Source: Amborella trichopoda
Taxonomy: Eukaryota > Streptophyta > Magnoliopsida > Amborellales > Amborellaceae
Direction: 5' to 3'
DNA length: 64,000 nucleotides
Assembly: GCF_000471905.2 (NCBI RefSeq)
Contig: NW_006498435.1
Span: forward strand, 382,583-446,582
The stretch's first letter is position 1. Every line of letters starts with the position of its first letter. Positions 1-11,953 of the stretch are shown here, in pieces. A program made the position numbers and the translations under genes. The notes beneath the pieces are model-generated. The model was not told the origin of the DNA, did not search any database, and was given only the letters and a program-made list of their open reading frames with translations.

Positions 1-118
1 ACTAGTCGTAACGACGTAGAAGACGAACGGACGTTACTACGACGTTACGTACGGGACCGGACCAACCGAACGTACTACAGTAACTACCCTACCTACTACT
101 CTATACTCTCTCTCTCTC

Positions 119-157
<39 letters not shown>
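1..157. repeat. Junk-like contig edge running into a (TC)n microsatellite
   Basis: The first 100 bases or so are an odd, almost designed-looking mixture of ACG/GTA words. They shade through TACTAC and CTATAC into a pure TC repeat of roughly 50 bases ending near 157. The same kind of decay, in mirror image, flanks the N gap at 24,430. I infer an assembly edge at a TC/GA repeat rather than biological sequence. The TC repeat itself is directly visible. Confidence 0.7.
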
Positions 158-160
<3 letters not shown>

Positions 161-229
161 CCATGGCTCATGGAACAATGTGTGGAAGGGCTTATGGGTA
201 GTGTAGTTAAAAGGATGTGTATTACAATA

Positions 230-700
230 TTATCATATATGAATTTTTTTTTTTGTTTTTATAATGTTCCATAATTTATGTGTAATAATCTCAACCACAT
301 CTCCTTCCAACCAAACCAGATCAAGAGATTCAAGACAAAAAGGTTTAGGTCCATTATGACACTTGACACTTATCCGCATGTAAGCACAAGGGGATATGAA
401 TGGGCATAACTTTGTAAGGGCTACCACACGCACTAATGGAAATTTCTGCTCCCACTCATTAGAAACCAAAAACCAAACAATCTTTCTTTGGATAAGATTA
501 TCACTGCCATTATTGGACCATATAGAATGTACTCCAATGATAGGTAGATCGATAATTTGATGTCATCAAATAAAACTGTTAAAAATCCCCAATGACTGAT
601 TAAGCCTCTACACCGTTCGATTTGAGTAGGCACAATATTATGACTAAAGTCAACAAGGGCAACCGGGCACCTAAAGCCCCAATTATTTTTACTTTTTAAA
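230..700 (-). mobile_element. L1-type LINE fragment, C-terminal part of the ORF2 endonuclease
   Basis: On the minus strand, split over more than one frame, the sequence reads IDLPIIGVHSIWSNNG, then FLVSNEWEQKFPLVRVVAL, then a GPKPF motif followed by WLEGDVVEII. This order matches plant L1 ORF2 endonucleases: a DLPL-G--YTWSNN block, a DRFLVS-EWE--FP block, then GP-PFRFE--W. The reverse transcriptase that should follow is absent, because the sequence stops making sense near 230. The reading is frameshifted and there is no full ORF, so this is a dead 5'-middle fragment. Confidence in the family is good; the exact ends are soft. Confidence 0.75.
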
Positions 701-1236
701 TACTATTTTTCTTTTTTAAGTTGGTACTCCTTTTGTTCTTCTTTCATTCTCTCTGTCGGAGCCTCCGACTCTATCTCTCTTTTTCTCTCCTAATTTCACC
801 CATTACCTCTCACCTGCCGCACAGGTCTTTGCATTGCCTTCCTCACATCATCAAGCGAAGGCACAATAAAAAAACACAACGACCTTCCTCCACCTTGCAA
901 ACCTTTGGTTAATAGGAAAGACTCCATGCCCTTTTTCCCGAGTTCCCAAGCCCAACCACTATTACCAAAGATCTCTCAAGGGTCTCTTGAAAATCATCCG
1001 ATTCCAGGACCAAATGTGGGTGTTGAGTCTATTGACCGTTATTTACCAATTTAATCTAAAACTCCAAATGATAGCGATGCAAATTGTGAAGTGTGAAGTG
1101 TGAACTGTGTGCCAGCGCAATAAAAAAGGGAAAAAAAAAAGGGCTACAACAGCAGCAACCTTTGCACATCGTGGTCAAAAAAGAAAAGAATCCAACAAGT
1201 CATAGCCACAGTTGCGGGGATCTTGGTGAAGGGGTG
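701..1236. other. No gene seen; pyrimidine-rich then mixed intergenic sequence
   Basis: The stretch begins with a T/C-rich patch (about 700-830) and continues as ordinary unique-looking sequence. Short open frames exist but show no recognisable domain or codon pattern. I see no RNA gene or element end. Confidence 0.5.
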
Positions 1237-1458
1237 GTGTTCCCCTCTTGGAATCTCAATCCGGCAATCCAGGAGATAGAGCCTGAGCAGTACTCACTTC
1301 CTCGCATAAGGGGATCTCAATCCCTACCTATTGGGATCTCGGTTCCGAATCTAAAGGGATCTCGGTCCTTGACTTCAAAGGACCTTGATCCCTATCGATG
1401 GGGGATCACGACTCCTCAAAAGATGGGTCGCGTTCCGAATACGATGGGTCAAATTTAA
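1237..1458. repeat. Degenerate short-period repeat built on GGGATCTC and CCGAAT words
   Basis: Words such as GGGATCTC, GGTTCCGAAT and GATGGG recur at roughly 20-30 base spacing. An incidental 121-codon open frame covers this block, but its protein has no recognisable domain and simply reflects the repeat, so I do not call a gene. It could be an eroded minisatellite or a piece of a retroelement leader. Confidence 0.4.
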
Positions 1459-1559
1459 GGGCTTGTATGCATGTGCTTGTTACCCCTAATGGTAACGAGT
1501 TCATAGTCCATGAGAAATCTTTTAGTGATACTGATGTTGATGAGTTTATAGTCCATGTA

Positions 1560-3060
1560 CCCATTTCAATTATGTAGCATTGCCCAAGAAAAATCTTCTA
1601 ATAATACTAACTATCAACATTAATTTAAATCAACTATATCAATGTACTTTATTACATCAAATACTAAGTATATGCTAATGAGTAGACAGTTCAAGAACTC
1701 ATTTCAAATATGTAGCATAGTCTATGAGAAATCTTATAGTAATAACATCAACATTAATTTAATTCCACTAAACCAATGTACCTTAATATAAAGAATACCA
1801 AGCATATGGCATTTTAATTATTAAGGTTTCATGAACTACTTTTTTTAAACAAAATGTCGTATATATCTTTTTATGGTTCCTACACAATTGCGGTTTCTTT
1901 TATTTTATATTATTTAAAAGTGTTTCAAAGGAACGACATTTTTCATTTATTTATATATTCTCGTAATTATTATAATTAAAATTTGGTTTATAGCAAACTT
2001 TTTTTATGAATTTCATAATTACATTTATGCCTTTCATCTCTAAAAAATTAATTTAATATCATTTCAAACATTTAATGCATCTCACTTCAAAGCTTTCTTA
2101 AATCTATTGCTTGATTTTTTTTAATTATTAGGATTTCATAGAAATATTTTTTAAAACAAAATGTATATTTTCTACAATTGACAATTTTTTTATATTATTC
2201 AATATTTTAAAAAAGTGATATTTTTCATTTAATTTTTTATTCTTGGATTAAGTTCAAAATCTTTTATTGGATTTCGTGCTTCACAATGTCTTTCATTTCC
2301 TCAAAAGTTAATTAAATATCATGTCAAGCATTTAATGCATCTCACTTCAATTCTTCCTTAAATCAATTTCTTGGTATTTAAGATAGTACAAAGTCTTTTA
2401 TTGGATTTCGTGCTTACCTTTATGTCTTTCATTTCTAAAATAATTAATTAAATATCATGTCAAGCATTTAATGCATCTCACTTCAATTCTTCCTTAAATC
2501 AATTTCTTGACATTTAAATTATTAAGATTTCATAGATTCTATTTTTTTAAACAAGATGTCTTATCTATCAATTCATATTTTTTACAATTGACGAATTTTT
2601 TATATTATTTAAATGTGTTTGAAAGTAATGTTTTTTTCATTTAATTTATTTTATTCTCTTAATTTTCATGTCAAAATTTTGGGTGACAGTACAAAATCTT
2701 TTATTGGATTTCGTACTTAGCTTTAAGTCTTTCAATTCCAAAAAAAAATTATTTTGTATCATTTTTGGCATTTATAACTAAACAAGATGTCTTATCTATC
2801 TATTAATATTTTCTTTAATTGAAGAATTTTTTATAGTATTTAAATGTGTTTGAAAGTATTACTTTTTTCATTTAATTTATGTTATTCTCTTAATTTTCAT
2901 GTCAAAATTTTGGATGATAATACAAAATCTTTTATTGGATTTTGTACTTGGCTTTATGTATTTCAATTCTTTAAAAATTTATTTTGTATCATTTCTAGCG
3001 TTTAATACATCTCACTTCAAATATTTCTTGAATATATTCCTTTATTTTTTTTTAATTGTT
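1560..3060. repeat. AT-rich tract of decayed, related repeat units
   Basis: Very AT-rich DNA in which the same phrases return. TTTTATTGGATTTCGT-like words occur near 2,262, 2,397, 2,698 and 2,930. TTAATGCATCTCACTTCAA-like words occur near 2,070, 2,332, 2,467 and 3,003. Spacings vary from about 135 to 300 bp, so the units have been deleted and rearranged since they formed. There is no coding signal. This is either an old tandem duplication or an unclassified AT-rich element; the sequence alone does not tell which. Confidence 0.55.
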
Positions 3061-3274
3061 AACTTTTTACTGTAATATATATTTTAACACAAATCACTCT
3101 CTAATTTCGTCATGTTATTAGTAATAGAAAATGTACTCTTTAGACTTCGTGCCTCACTTATGCCTATCTTGTGTTCATACTTTTATTTTTAAAGGGTGTG
3201 GTTTCTATAAGGTTGAGGCTCTAAACAATCAAAGTTGTGTGTGTATATAGACACACACACACATTTGGGGTGCT

Positions 3275-3930
3275 TCCCCTGCGCTCCCATATACATATTG
3301 TTCATATATACGAGATTGCTCCAAGGTCGCTCCCTGAGTAACGCTCCCAAACGCTCCAAAGGTAGGGAGCTTTAGCCAAGTGTCAATCTCGTGCTCCCGC
3401 ACCCGCTCCCGCTCCCGCTCCCGCTCCCAACAACTGTAGTCATAGCTACCACCGAACATATTTAAGGCAACCTATGAATAGAGAAGTGAGAATTGAGAAG
3501 ATAAAATGCAACCCAATATTGTTGTTCTTGATTTCTGTAAGAAATCATTCACCAATTATAAAAATAAAAAATCATTCAAAGGCAATCTCAGGTTCTCAAT
3601 GCCATGAATTTACAATACATTGATACCTTGGAACCTATGGATTTACAAAAAGGTTCAATTAAAGATGATATCTAAAGGAACACGCTCCCAGCTTACAATA
3701 TACATAAATAGTGGACCCCGGGAACCGCGAACCTAAGATAGGGATAACGCAATCCCTTTTAATAGGGAGCCCGTTCCCTTAAAGATAACTACACGCTCCG
3801 CATATGTCATGGAACTCGCACCTCTCCTCACACCATATGGGGAGCTCGCTTTGCATATAAGGGAACTTCAACAAATACTCACTCCACACTCCTGTTTCGG
3901 GATCTTAGCACGTTTCCGTTCCCGGTACCT
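3275..3930. repeat. CTCCCG-rich block with a short hexanucleotide array
   Basis: GCTCCC words are scattered over about 3,275-3,430 and become a short head-to-tail array (CCGCTC repeated) at about 3,400-3,428. Related GCTCCC and GGGAGC words continue to about 3,910. A (CA)n run lies at 3,250-3,262. There is no gene. The periodic ORF on the minus strand is a by-product of the repeat. Confidence 0.5.
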
Positions 3931-4450
3931 ATGATCTTGTATCATCAAAACGAGAAATATATACCTCATCTTTTCATCCATTGCCCCTTTTTTGTTGCCC
4001 TTTGGCCCAATATTCTTCAACGCTTTGATCTAATTTGGGCTACTCCTCAAAACATCCCTAACCTCTGGGTTTTCTTTTCGCCACCCTTTCCCCCCAACAC
4101 CATTAAACTTTGGCGTATCGCTTTTTCTGCTCTACTCTGGACGGTCTAGTTGGAGAGACGCAAGAACTTTTGGATGTGTTGCTAAATCCTCTCCCTTCTA
4201 GCTCAAAATCTTTAACCTCTCTAATCTCACTGTGGGTCTCTATTACCCCTCTCTGCTCCTGCATTCTAGTTTCATTTCTTTGTAGAAGTTGGTAGAGTTA
4301 CTTCAATTTGCAAATTTGTGATCCTAGTATTAGAGTCACTTGGAGTAAGCCTCCACAAGGTACCCGTATCATAAGAACTGCAAACTCAGTCGCAAATAGC
4401 CTTGCTAAGGAAGGAGCTCATAATTCCTCTCTTGCCATCCATTTCTTAAA
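3930..4450 (+). mobile_element. L1-type LINE 3' tail (zinc-binding RT region and RNase H-like end)
   Basis: The plus strand reads PHLFIHCPFFVALW, then a block ending LWRIAFSALLWTV, then WLERR in a neighbouring frame. This matches the zf-RVT segment near the end of plant LINE ORF2 (HLFLHCP...W, then ...W-C-W-ERN). Further on, NSVANSLAKEGA matches the end of the plant RNase H-like domain (RVT_3: AN-VAD-LAKEGA). The frame shifts between these blocks, so the copy is dead. The reverse transcriptase core is missing upstream. It is a separate insertion from the endonuclease piece at 230-700, being on the opposite strand. Confidence 0.7.
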
Positions 4451-4454
4451 ATAG

Positions 4455-4990
4455 GTACACTAATTTCTTCTCTCTCCCCTTCCTCTCTCTTTTAACCCTT
4501 TTTCGTCTATCCTCTCTCTCCTCCCTCTTTCTCGCCTTTGTAGGGGAAAAAAAAAAAGAGCAAAAAAAAGGGGAAAAGAAAAAAAAAAGAAGAAAAAATA
4601 AAAGGGACATAGAAGTTTGCTTCTGCTTTTACTCCTGATGACAACAATTTTTCTCTCTACCCCCATCATCTCCCTCCTTTGATTTCTCATCTCTCCCTCC
4701 ACACTTTCTCCTTTTTTTGTCAATCCCCTGCTCTTTAACCTCTCTTTCTCTCTCTATCTACACTACTTGCTCTTTTAACCTCACTCTCTCTCTTACTTTC
4801 TATTCTCGCCCTTGATACCTGCTTTCTCTCTCTCTCTTGAATCCTCTATTCCTATATTTCTTCTTAACTATCTTTCTCCCCCAACTACCCTCTACCCTAT
4901 ATTCTTGAAGTCCGTCCACTCTTCTCTTCTCAATCTCTTTTTATCTCTCCATCTCGGTTCTCCCCTCTATCTCCCACTAACTGTCTTGGT
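4455..4990. repeat. Low-complexity pyrimidine-rich tract
   Basis: Almost continuous CTCT/TTCTC sequence with an A-rich interruption at about 4,545-4,605. The open frames here consist of leucine, serine and arginine runs generated by composition. No gene is supported. Confidence 0.7.
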
Positions 4991-7380
4991 ATCATGGGTT
5001 TCCTCCTAGCCTCTCTCACAGTTACTTTGCAGAGGCCATTGGGACAGTCCCTAGTCTCGGTAGCAGGGGTGTTCCTACTATCCCTTGGCAGATGGGGCGA
5101 AGGGGCAGTTTGCACTCACAGAATAACACTTTTCCTTTTGGCCCCTGGCAGTTTGGTTTGTAGGTTCAAGTCACGTACAATTTTTTGGTGACAGAATCCA
5201 TCTTCGTCACGTCCAGACTTGGTAGCAAGGTTCTCCTACTGGTCTCTCACAACTTGGGTCCAAGGAGCAGCCAACACTCATTTTTTGGCGACTGTATACT
5301 ATCCAACTAAGTGGACATCCATTGCGGACTTTCAAAATCGATGATGCTCCAATTTTTTGAAGATATTTTTCATTACTCATATGTTCGAGATTTGGTCTTT
5401 TATTTCTTTCTATTTTAGTTTTGCTTCTTCCCTACCCACTTTCTTGTAATTTGAGCATCCATTTTGTGGGCTGCAAATTTTTACCACTTCAGTGGCTATG
5501 TAACTACCTTTATTTATGCATGTCAAACAGTTTCAAAAAAAAAAATCTTTCTCAAAAGATTTTCTCAAGATTTTTTCTAACAAAATCCTTTTTAAAATAT
5601 CATCATAACTTCATCTTTAACAATTAAAGAAAAGACATAGGAATCCTCACTAGGCTAAGATGTGTCGGCCATATAGACCCCACGTCCCACACCCATGTGG
5701 GGCCCCCAACTAGAGGATTACCCCTCGCTCTCACAAGCCTCCAACCACATACAGAAGACCACAAAGCTCTCCTGGACTATAAAGTATCCCTGGGCATCTC
5801 TTCGACTTGAACAAGGGATGACCCTTTAAAAACACTTAACAGCAGTGCCATATGCCTAGGGGTAAGGGTGTTGGACATAACCAAGCCATATATTGCCTAA
5901 CCCTAGGTTAGTCAACCAACATACACACTCCCACTAAAATGTGAAATCCATTATAATTTTTATTTACATGCTCTTACAGGATTTAAAGACCAAAAACCCC
6001 AAAGTTCCATGGATGGAGAGGAGCGTCGAGGGTGCAAAGGGGGTTGGATATATTGTAGATGCCAATACTTCCTCCTTTCACGCATTTTTTGGTGATTTTA
6101 CTTTTTATGATCATGGATCTAAAACTTTAGAGAAAGGATTTTTAGGGAAAAAACCGTTTATTTTCAACAAATATTTTGATGAGTACTCTATGAATACTTG
6201 AATGGTTCCTAGGGAGCATGGGGAGTGAGCATGATTGACAAGGAAAATGGGGAGTAAGTGAGAGTGAGAAGAGAGCAAGAAAAAGAAAATGGAGAGGGAG
6301 AGAGAAGAGAGACCTCAAAGGGGGCGAGAGAAGGCAAAGATAGGAAAGACAGAGAATATTTGAGACAGGGTTATCGAGCATGTAAAAGGGGAGGAGAGAT
6401 GATAGGAAAGAAGTTTTTGTGTCTGTTAGGGGCACATATTGAGGCAAAGAATGGAAGGAGAGGAAGGACGTGAAGATGGGGTGGGATAAAACACTTTTTA
6501 ATCTTTTAATACCACTCAAGAAGGAAAACAATTCAAGTTAACCTTCTCTCAAAAAAAAAAGAAGGAAAACAAAAAAGAGAAAAAAGTGGGAGGGGGGTTA
6601 TTAATATGAAATTAATAGAATTTTAGGGGGTCTGTATGATTTTTCCCTTTAATTTTTATATTGAACAATTTAGTCCAAAAAAAAACAAATTGTTCACAGG
6701 GCCCGGGTCCCCCAAGACCGACCTAAATTAAGTAGCTAGTCTACCACATGAGCCATAAAACTTATTTATAATAAGATTACACAAGACACTTCTTATACAA
6801 GTGTGAACACATACTAATAAACCACAAAATCACCTATCACATAATGGTTAAGGTGTTAAGGCCATGTCGACAAGGCTTGATACGTGTCGACATGCAACAC
6901 CAAAAGAAAACAGAAGTATCGAGGTAACGCTGCTCACAACATTGATATGCCGCTATAGCCTCACAAATGTCAAAATTAATAAAAAATTATCTTTGCCTTC
7001 CAAGGTGAAACAATCTCCTACTTTCCCAACTTAATATCATTAGATAATCACCCCATAATAGAGTTACCACATTGAAAGAGAAAAGGCATAAACCATAAGC
7101 AACACTTTCACTTCTACAACCATATAAAAGGTAAATAATTGCTAATGAGATAGGGATCCGATGAGAAAATGATAACCAAGATTCTTAGGAGCTGCAGTAC
7201 GCCAAAAACAATGGGCCAGAAACCAAAGGTCGATCCCATATGAACCCTAGGATATCAAGGTTGAGTATAAATGTTATGCAGAATTCTAATAAGTTGAACC
7301 AGACATGGTCTCATTAAAAATAGTCTCATTAAAAATAGGAAAGTTGAATTTTATGCTATTTTCCAATGTTCGAAAATTCG
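4991..7380. other. Gene-free host sequence
   Basis: Several short open frames lie here, the longest about 129 codons inside the GA-rich patch at 6,220-6,470 (a composition effect) and an 86-codon frame at 5,941-6,201 that I do not recognise. Nothing shows a protein family signature. A GA-rich stretch (6,220-6,480) and a possible SINE remnant (see separate entry) are the only structure I can point to. Confidence 0.5.
6686..6763 (-). mobile_element. Possible tRNA-derived SINE remnant
   Basis: Read on the minus strand, a GGCTCATGTGGTAGA segment resembles a tRNA A box. About 30 bases on, GGTCGGTCTTGGGGGACCC loosely resembles a B box followed by a CCCGGGCCC segment. That is the layout of a Pol III promoter in plant SINEs. 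No poly-A or poly-T tail or target duplication could be seen, and the B box is poor, so this is a weak call. Confidence 0.25.
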
Positions 7381-8460
7381 ACCGCCCAGGCAACTGGAGG
7401 CCTCACAGCACTGCACTAGGTCGGGCAATGACCTGAGCGGCTGATTAGTCGCCCAGGGCCCTTTTGGCTCGCAAAAAGTGCCAAGAATATCATTTTCCCC
7501 CTTGAAAAGTGGGGAATTAGTATTTGGGGGGTCATTTTTGCCCCCAAAACCCTAGACAACTCCCTTGCCTCAAAAAAAAAAAGGCTCAAAATCAAATGTT
7601 TTTTTAAAAGATCATTCCAATTCAAATTTTTCGATTTCGCAAGCAAAATCAAAAGGCATTCAACTCGAAACTTTTTGGGATTAAGGAGGTTGCAAAAGAG
7701 AGTTTTAGCAATCAAAAGTGACCAATTCAAGCCTACTTTGTGACTGATGATGATAAAATAGTACATGCTGGGCAGGACTTGACATGAAGTCAAGTGAGGC
7801 AGGCTAAGGAAACCCAACTGGAACCCGTGAGGACCACACATTCTCAATCTGAAAGGAAGGGGTCTCAAATCTCAAAGGAAGGTGTCCAAGTTCAACGGGA
7901 ACAAAAGACTAAAAAGAGTAAGGGAGGAGGAAGTCGGGGCAGAGCTAGAAGACTCAAAAGATACCGATAAAGAAGAACGATATGTATCAGAAAGAACTGA
8001 TTCTGATGATGGTGGTAGAGCATCATCATCATCATCATCCAATATATTGTTGGTAGTAGACACAAAAGTTGACAATGTTGGACGTGATAAGGAAACCCAA
8101 ATGGGCCCTCTTTGCATTAAATTTTAATGTTTTGAATGTCTGGAACTTTAGGTTTTGGAACTTTCGAATGTGTTAAACTTTAACTTTCGAACTTTATGTT
8201 ATGTTATTTGAAATGCTAATGGATGTAACTTTATGTTATGTGAATTTTTATTTTGGCATACATGGCTAATGGACTAAAATTTTGGCACTTTCAATGTTTC
8301 ATTTTTTAGACATGTAAATTTTAGTTAATAGGTAAATTGGTTTGAAATTTGGAAAAGCACAACCCCTACCCCTTCCCCAACCAAAAAAAAAAAAGCAGTG
8401 GCCACCTAGGTCAGTGGATGGTTGTCCCTGTCTTCTTGAACATTGCTATTTAAGTAAGTT
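7381..8460. other. Unassigned sequence with a short acidic, serine-rich open frame
   Basis: An 81-codon plus-strand frame (7,882-8,127) encodes a charged, acidic peptide with a run of six serines and ends just before T-rich sequence with repeated GGAACTTT words. Composition resembles the tail of a decayed hAT-type transposase followed by its 3' UTR, and a real hAT piece lies 2 kb away. No diagnostic residues are present, so I do not call a gene. Confidence 0.3.
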
Positions 8461-10019
8461 TCCTATTTCGTTATTAGATTAGAAGACAGTAGCTGGCATC
8501 TTCAAACACTATAAACATAACTAGTTCCTAAATTACAAATAAACCTTTTTCTATTGATCTAAACTACAAAAGAACCCCGTCTCCTAGTTTTAAATAGCTT
8601 GATTTTAGGAAGCATAGGGATTATTTGCTTCCAAGCAAACCAAGATTACAATGATTCTACAAAAATAGATGTAGAATGGCCTGGAAAGCTAAAATAGAGC
8701 AATAAAATTATATTATTCGCGTTGGTTTTGTCCCACCTTGAGTTGCGAATTTCTCACTAATCATGGTGTTGATTGGATAACCCTAGGTTGTTTGGTATTG
8801 AAGCCATCCAATAGTAGATTCTCCTATTTCTCCTAAGGTTCTGATTCCTTCAACAAGGTAGATCTCTTCTTCTCTCCCGTACTGGACACACTATCCCTTC
8901 TTTTCCTTCTCCCAACTTTCAAATTTCCTCATCCCTTCTTCACAGTCCTGGCACCCTAAATATCCTACCATGCCTCTCCAATCTTCTGGCCTCCAAACCT
9001 TAAACCTCACCCCCAATCTTCTAATCCATACCCCTACCCAACTAACTCTAGATTTTCCTTATCTCAACCTTAAAATCCATCTTTCCACCCTCATGTAATG
9101 CTGAAATGATAATTTCTAGCAAGGTTCATCACAATTAAAACTTTGTTTTTCACTATGGACCATCAAAATCCTGAGATTAACCCCTAAACATAGCAGGAAC
9201 TATATAAAACCCACCCCTTAATAGGCCCTACTCCAAACTAGCAACTTTCTTCCTTCCTCTCAGGGCCCCAATCAACGCCTACAGTATGAACATACACTCG
9301 TTCCATCCAAACCTTCATTTGTGATCCCTCGTTAGTCTAACTCCAGCTAATTCTTAACTCCTATACCTTGCTGTCTTCAAGTTCAACATAATTCCATAAA
9401 ATCCTAAACCCAAGATCTTGTCCTACATCAGAGTCCCTACTCATCCCAGATGGGGCACTTTGGCTTTTGGATGAAGAAGGCGAACCCAAATCTACTCCAA
9501 CTTACCACCCCCAGAGAAAAGGGAAGCAACTGGAGGTATTAAAGTGGGGGGATTTGGTAGGCAACAGGTGGAATGGGAACCACCATTCCCACAATGTCAA
9601 CACCAAGTGTCCAACCGATAATCTCAAATGTATTTTGATCAGGGATCAAGCTATAGAAAATGCACATATGTGCTTGGGCTGACAGTTGTCTGATACGTCC
9701 ATACCATTTAATGCACTGAAATTTGTTCTACTTTCAGCCCATTTAGGATACCATCACATTTATTGACTAGGTTACAAAATTTCAAGTTTCCATGACACAA
9801 GGAGTTGGATGTTGAAGGGCGGCAGAAGAAGGGTATACTCAAAGGTGTCTACCTTGGACGCCAAGGCAGTAACTTGACGCAGCAAGCTGCCTTGACACTT
9901 CATCTAGGCCTAGGCAGGTGCCTACTGTGTGTGTGTGTGTGTGAGTGCATGCATGCATGTGCGTGTGTGTGTGAGAGAGAAAGAGAGTGAGGAGACAATC
10001 AATTGCTCACTGATGGCGT
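8461..10019. repeat. Gene-free stretch with a GT/GA microsatellite (9,929-9,987)
   Basis: No coding signature is seen. The recognisable item is a compound microsatellite of GT repeats, GCATGCATGTGC, GT repeats and then GA repeats at about 9,929-9,987. The C-rich sequence at 8,860-9,100 looks like unique intergenic DNA or an unclassified element leader. Confidence 0.5.
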
Positions 10020-10400
10020 ATGAGTGGTCAGATGGGCGAACCTCACCTTGATAGGTTTTTTGGTTTATTGTCATAGAGCAAGGATATTTCCAAAGATGAA
10101 TGATGTCTCAGACATTGCAAGGCAACCAAAACATTATTTGGTTTGATAAAGGAAGTGGCGGATAAGATAGGGTCACAAAATGTGGCCCAATTCAATATAG
10201 ATAACGCAACCAACTATATACCTGCTACACGGTCATTGAACACCACACATCCAAAGATTTTCTAGACTTCTTATGCAGCACACTATATCAATGAGACATT
10301 GTAAAGACCATCCACAGAGTTAAGAGGAACATGGCAGAGCATAAGAGGCTCAACATGGTGGTTTTACTTTGTACTTATAACTTGAGGCTAAGTGAAAGGC
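10020..10400 (+). pseudogene. hAT transposase fragment (DUF659-like segment)
   Basis: A plus-strand stretch reads VADKIGSQNVAQFNIDNATN then Y and continues, with interruptions, through a segment ending ...SYAAHYIN. Plant hAT transposases carry the same pattern in their DUF659 region (V-E-G--NVVQ-VTDNA-NY, then PCAAHC-DL). The tryptophan and cysteine expected near the AAH motif are changed, several stops follow, and no BED zinc finger, dimerisation domain or terminal inverted repeats are recognisable nearby. It is a dead DNA-transposon fragment between the LINE debris and the TIM22 locus. Confidence 0.6.
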
Positions 10401-10509
10401 AAAAATTTGCAATTTGTGTAAACGGTTTGAATATTTAGTTAATTTAATGATAGTAAGCTTGTAATTTCAGATTAAAAATTCCAATCAGTGAAGCAGACAA
10501 AAACATACT

Positions 10510-11040
10510 CTAATCTATCAGTCCCTGATGACAGCCATGGAAAGTACTGAACTCGGGGCAAGCCAAGGCCCAAGTCAGAACCTCGTCCTGAATTACTGGT
10601 AAAGGATTTCTCCTTGGCTCTTCCCTCGTAAGATCCAAGCATTCCTCTCTCTTCAAAGCTCCCGCAATACACAGAGCATCCTCCAAAACCTATAACCCCT
10701 AGCTGGAAGCATAGGAGACATTCCATTCTTCTGTAGATGGGCCATTGCAAGACATCCATGCAAGCAAGCCAACAGAGTGTGGATCCACTTATTCAGTTCC
10801 CTCTGTGGAATATAAATGCTTGTCCCCCCCAACAAAGCTATAAGAACTATAAGCTCATCCAAAACTCGACAAAAATAAGATTCCTCCAAAAGTAAGGACA
10901 CAAAATCACTGTATCCTTCCCTCTCATGGCAAACACCCAGGCACCTAAACCCAAGGTTCCACCACCACTGTAAATAGGGTTGGAAAGGCCCCATCAGACG
11001 GTCTGTCCCCACGCTTAATGCCAAAGGCTAATTTGGGCTC
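10510..11040 (-). pseudogene. Exon-like segments of an unidentified protein
   Basis: The minus strand holds two stretches that read like real protein but sit in different frames. One (about 10,740-10,990) includes DFVSLLLEESYFCRVLDELI and IYIPQRELNKWIHTLLACLH, a hydrophobic helical style. The other (about 10,510-10,680) includes ALKREECLDLTREEPRRNPL and IQDEVLTWALACPEF and ends at a stop near 10,510. A splice acceptor-like CAG lies between them, so they could be neighbouring exons, or pieces of a pseudogene. I do not recognise the family. They lie downstream of TIM22 on the same strand but match nothing in TIM22. Confidence 0.35.
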
Positions 11041-11953
11041 CATCTCCAACTTGGAAACAAAATACATTCTTGCAATTCCCCATACACCTTAGTTTTCTTT
11101 TGATGGTCCCCATACACCTTACTTATGTTCATTGTTGTGCCCACATTCTAAATTTGATTGTACAAGATAGAAGGGATACATGAGAAACAATTCAAAAGGT
11201 AAAAGAATGCATGAAAAAAGTATGTAAATAGATTGTTTATTTCTTTCTCCCAAATGACCAGAGAGACAAATTGCTTCTTGGCATGAGTGGGGACTGCAAG
11301 AGAGTCTCAACTCAATAGGGACTATTTTCTACTCTGTGAAACTGGTAACTGTATTGGTTCCCTTGGTAGCACCACTGATGCAACATGATTGATGCCAATC
11401 ATACTTTCTTCCTGTTTCTAAATACTCCAAAGTGTATCGTAACATACATATTGATTTTGATACTTTTTTCTCAAACTGAGTTGAAATACAGTCGCTCCTT
11501 GGGCTCCGTAAAGTAATGGCCCCCACAGACAAGATCCTCCCATAACTTCTAGCAAGTAATGAAGAACTAATTTTAAAGAGACTAATGATAATAATTGTAA
11601 CTCTCAAATCTGCCCCTTAGGCAATTTTCACAGGAGTACAGGAACAGTCACAGGTGTGTCCAGTTGACGCACCAAACCATGGCTTGTCACAGTCTGGGCA
11701 GGGATTGGCAGCATCTACAGATGCCACTCTTTAACATCTCTGTCATAAGGCCCTTCTCAAACTACGACACTGTGTGTGCAGAAAAAAAAGAAAATTACCT
11801 TTTTAGCCAAACCACAAAAGCGACACATATATGTAAACATCAAACCACATGATTTGCAGACCATGAGTGGGAACCAAACAAGCAGTAATCTAATGATAGA
11901 TTCAATAAAACAGACATCAATAAACAACAGAACACCAGGTTCAAAGAATCTAC
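11041..11953 (-). other. Sequence downstream of TIM22 exon 3; expected last exon not found
   Basis: This interval should hold the last TIM22 intron and terminal exon if the gene is compact. Reading the minus strand in all frames I cannot find the expected GPQAACIGCAGF-like block followed by EKF and a stop. The open frames present do not resemble any family I know. Confidence 0.5.

Noticed and set aside
1093-1458. 121-codon open frame that could be a small protein
   Set aside because: Its second half encodes a short-period DNA repeat and its first half is lysine- and glutamine-rich low complexity. No domain, and no conserved-looking start.
4460-4723. Open frame in the pyrimidine-rich tract
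   Set aside because: Arginine and glutamate runs on one strand and leucine and serine runs on the other follow from CT-rich composition.
6142-6531. 129-codon minus frame with leucine/serine-rich, membrane-like protein
   Set aside because: It covers a GA-rich low-complexity patch; hydrophobicity is a translation of (GA)n-like sequence read on the other strand.
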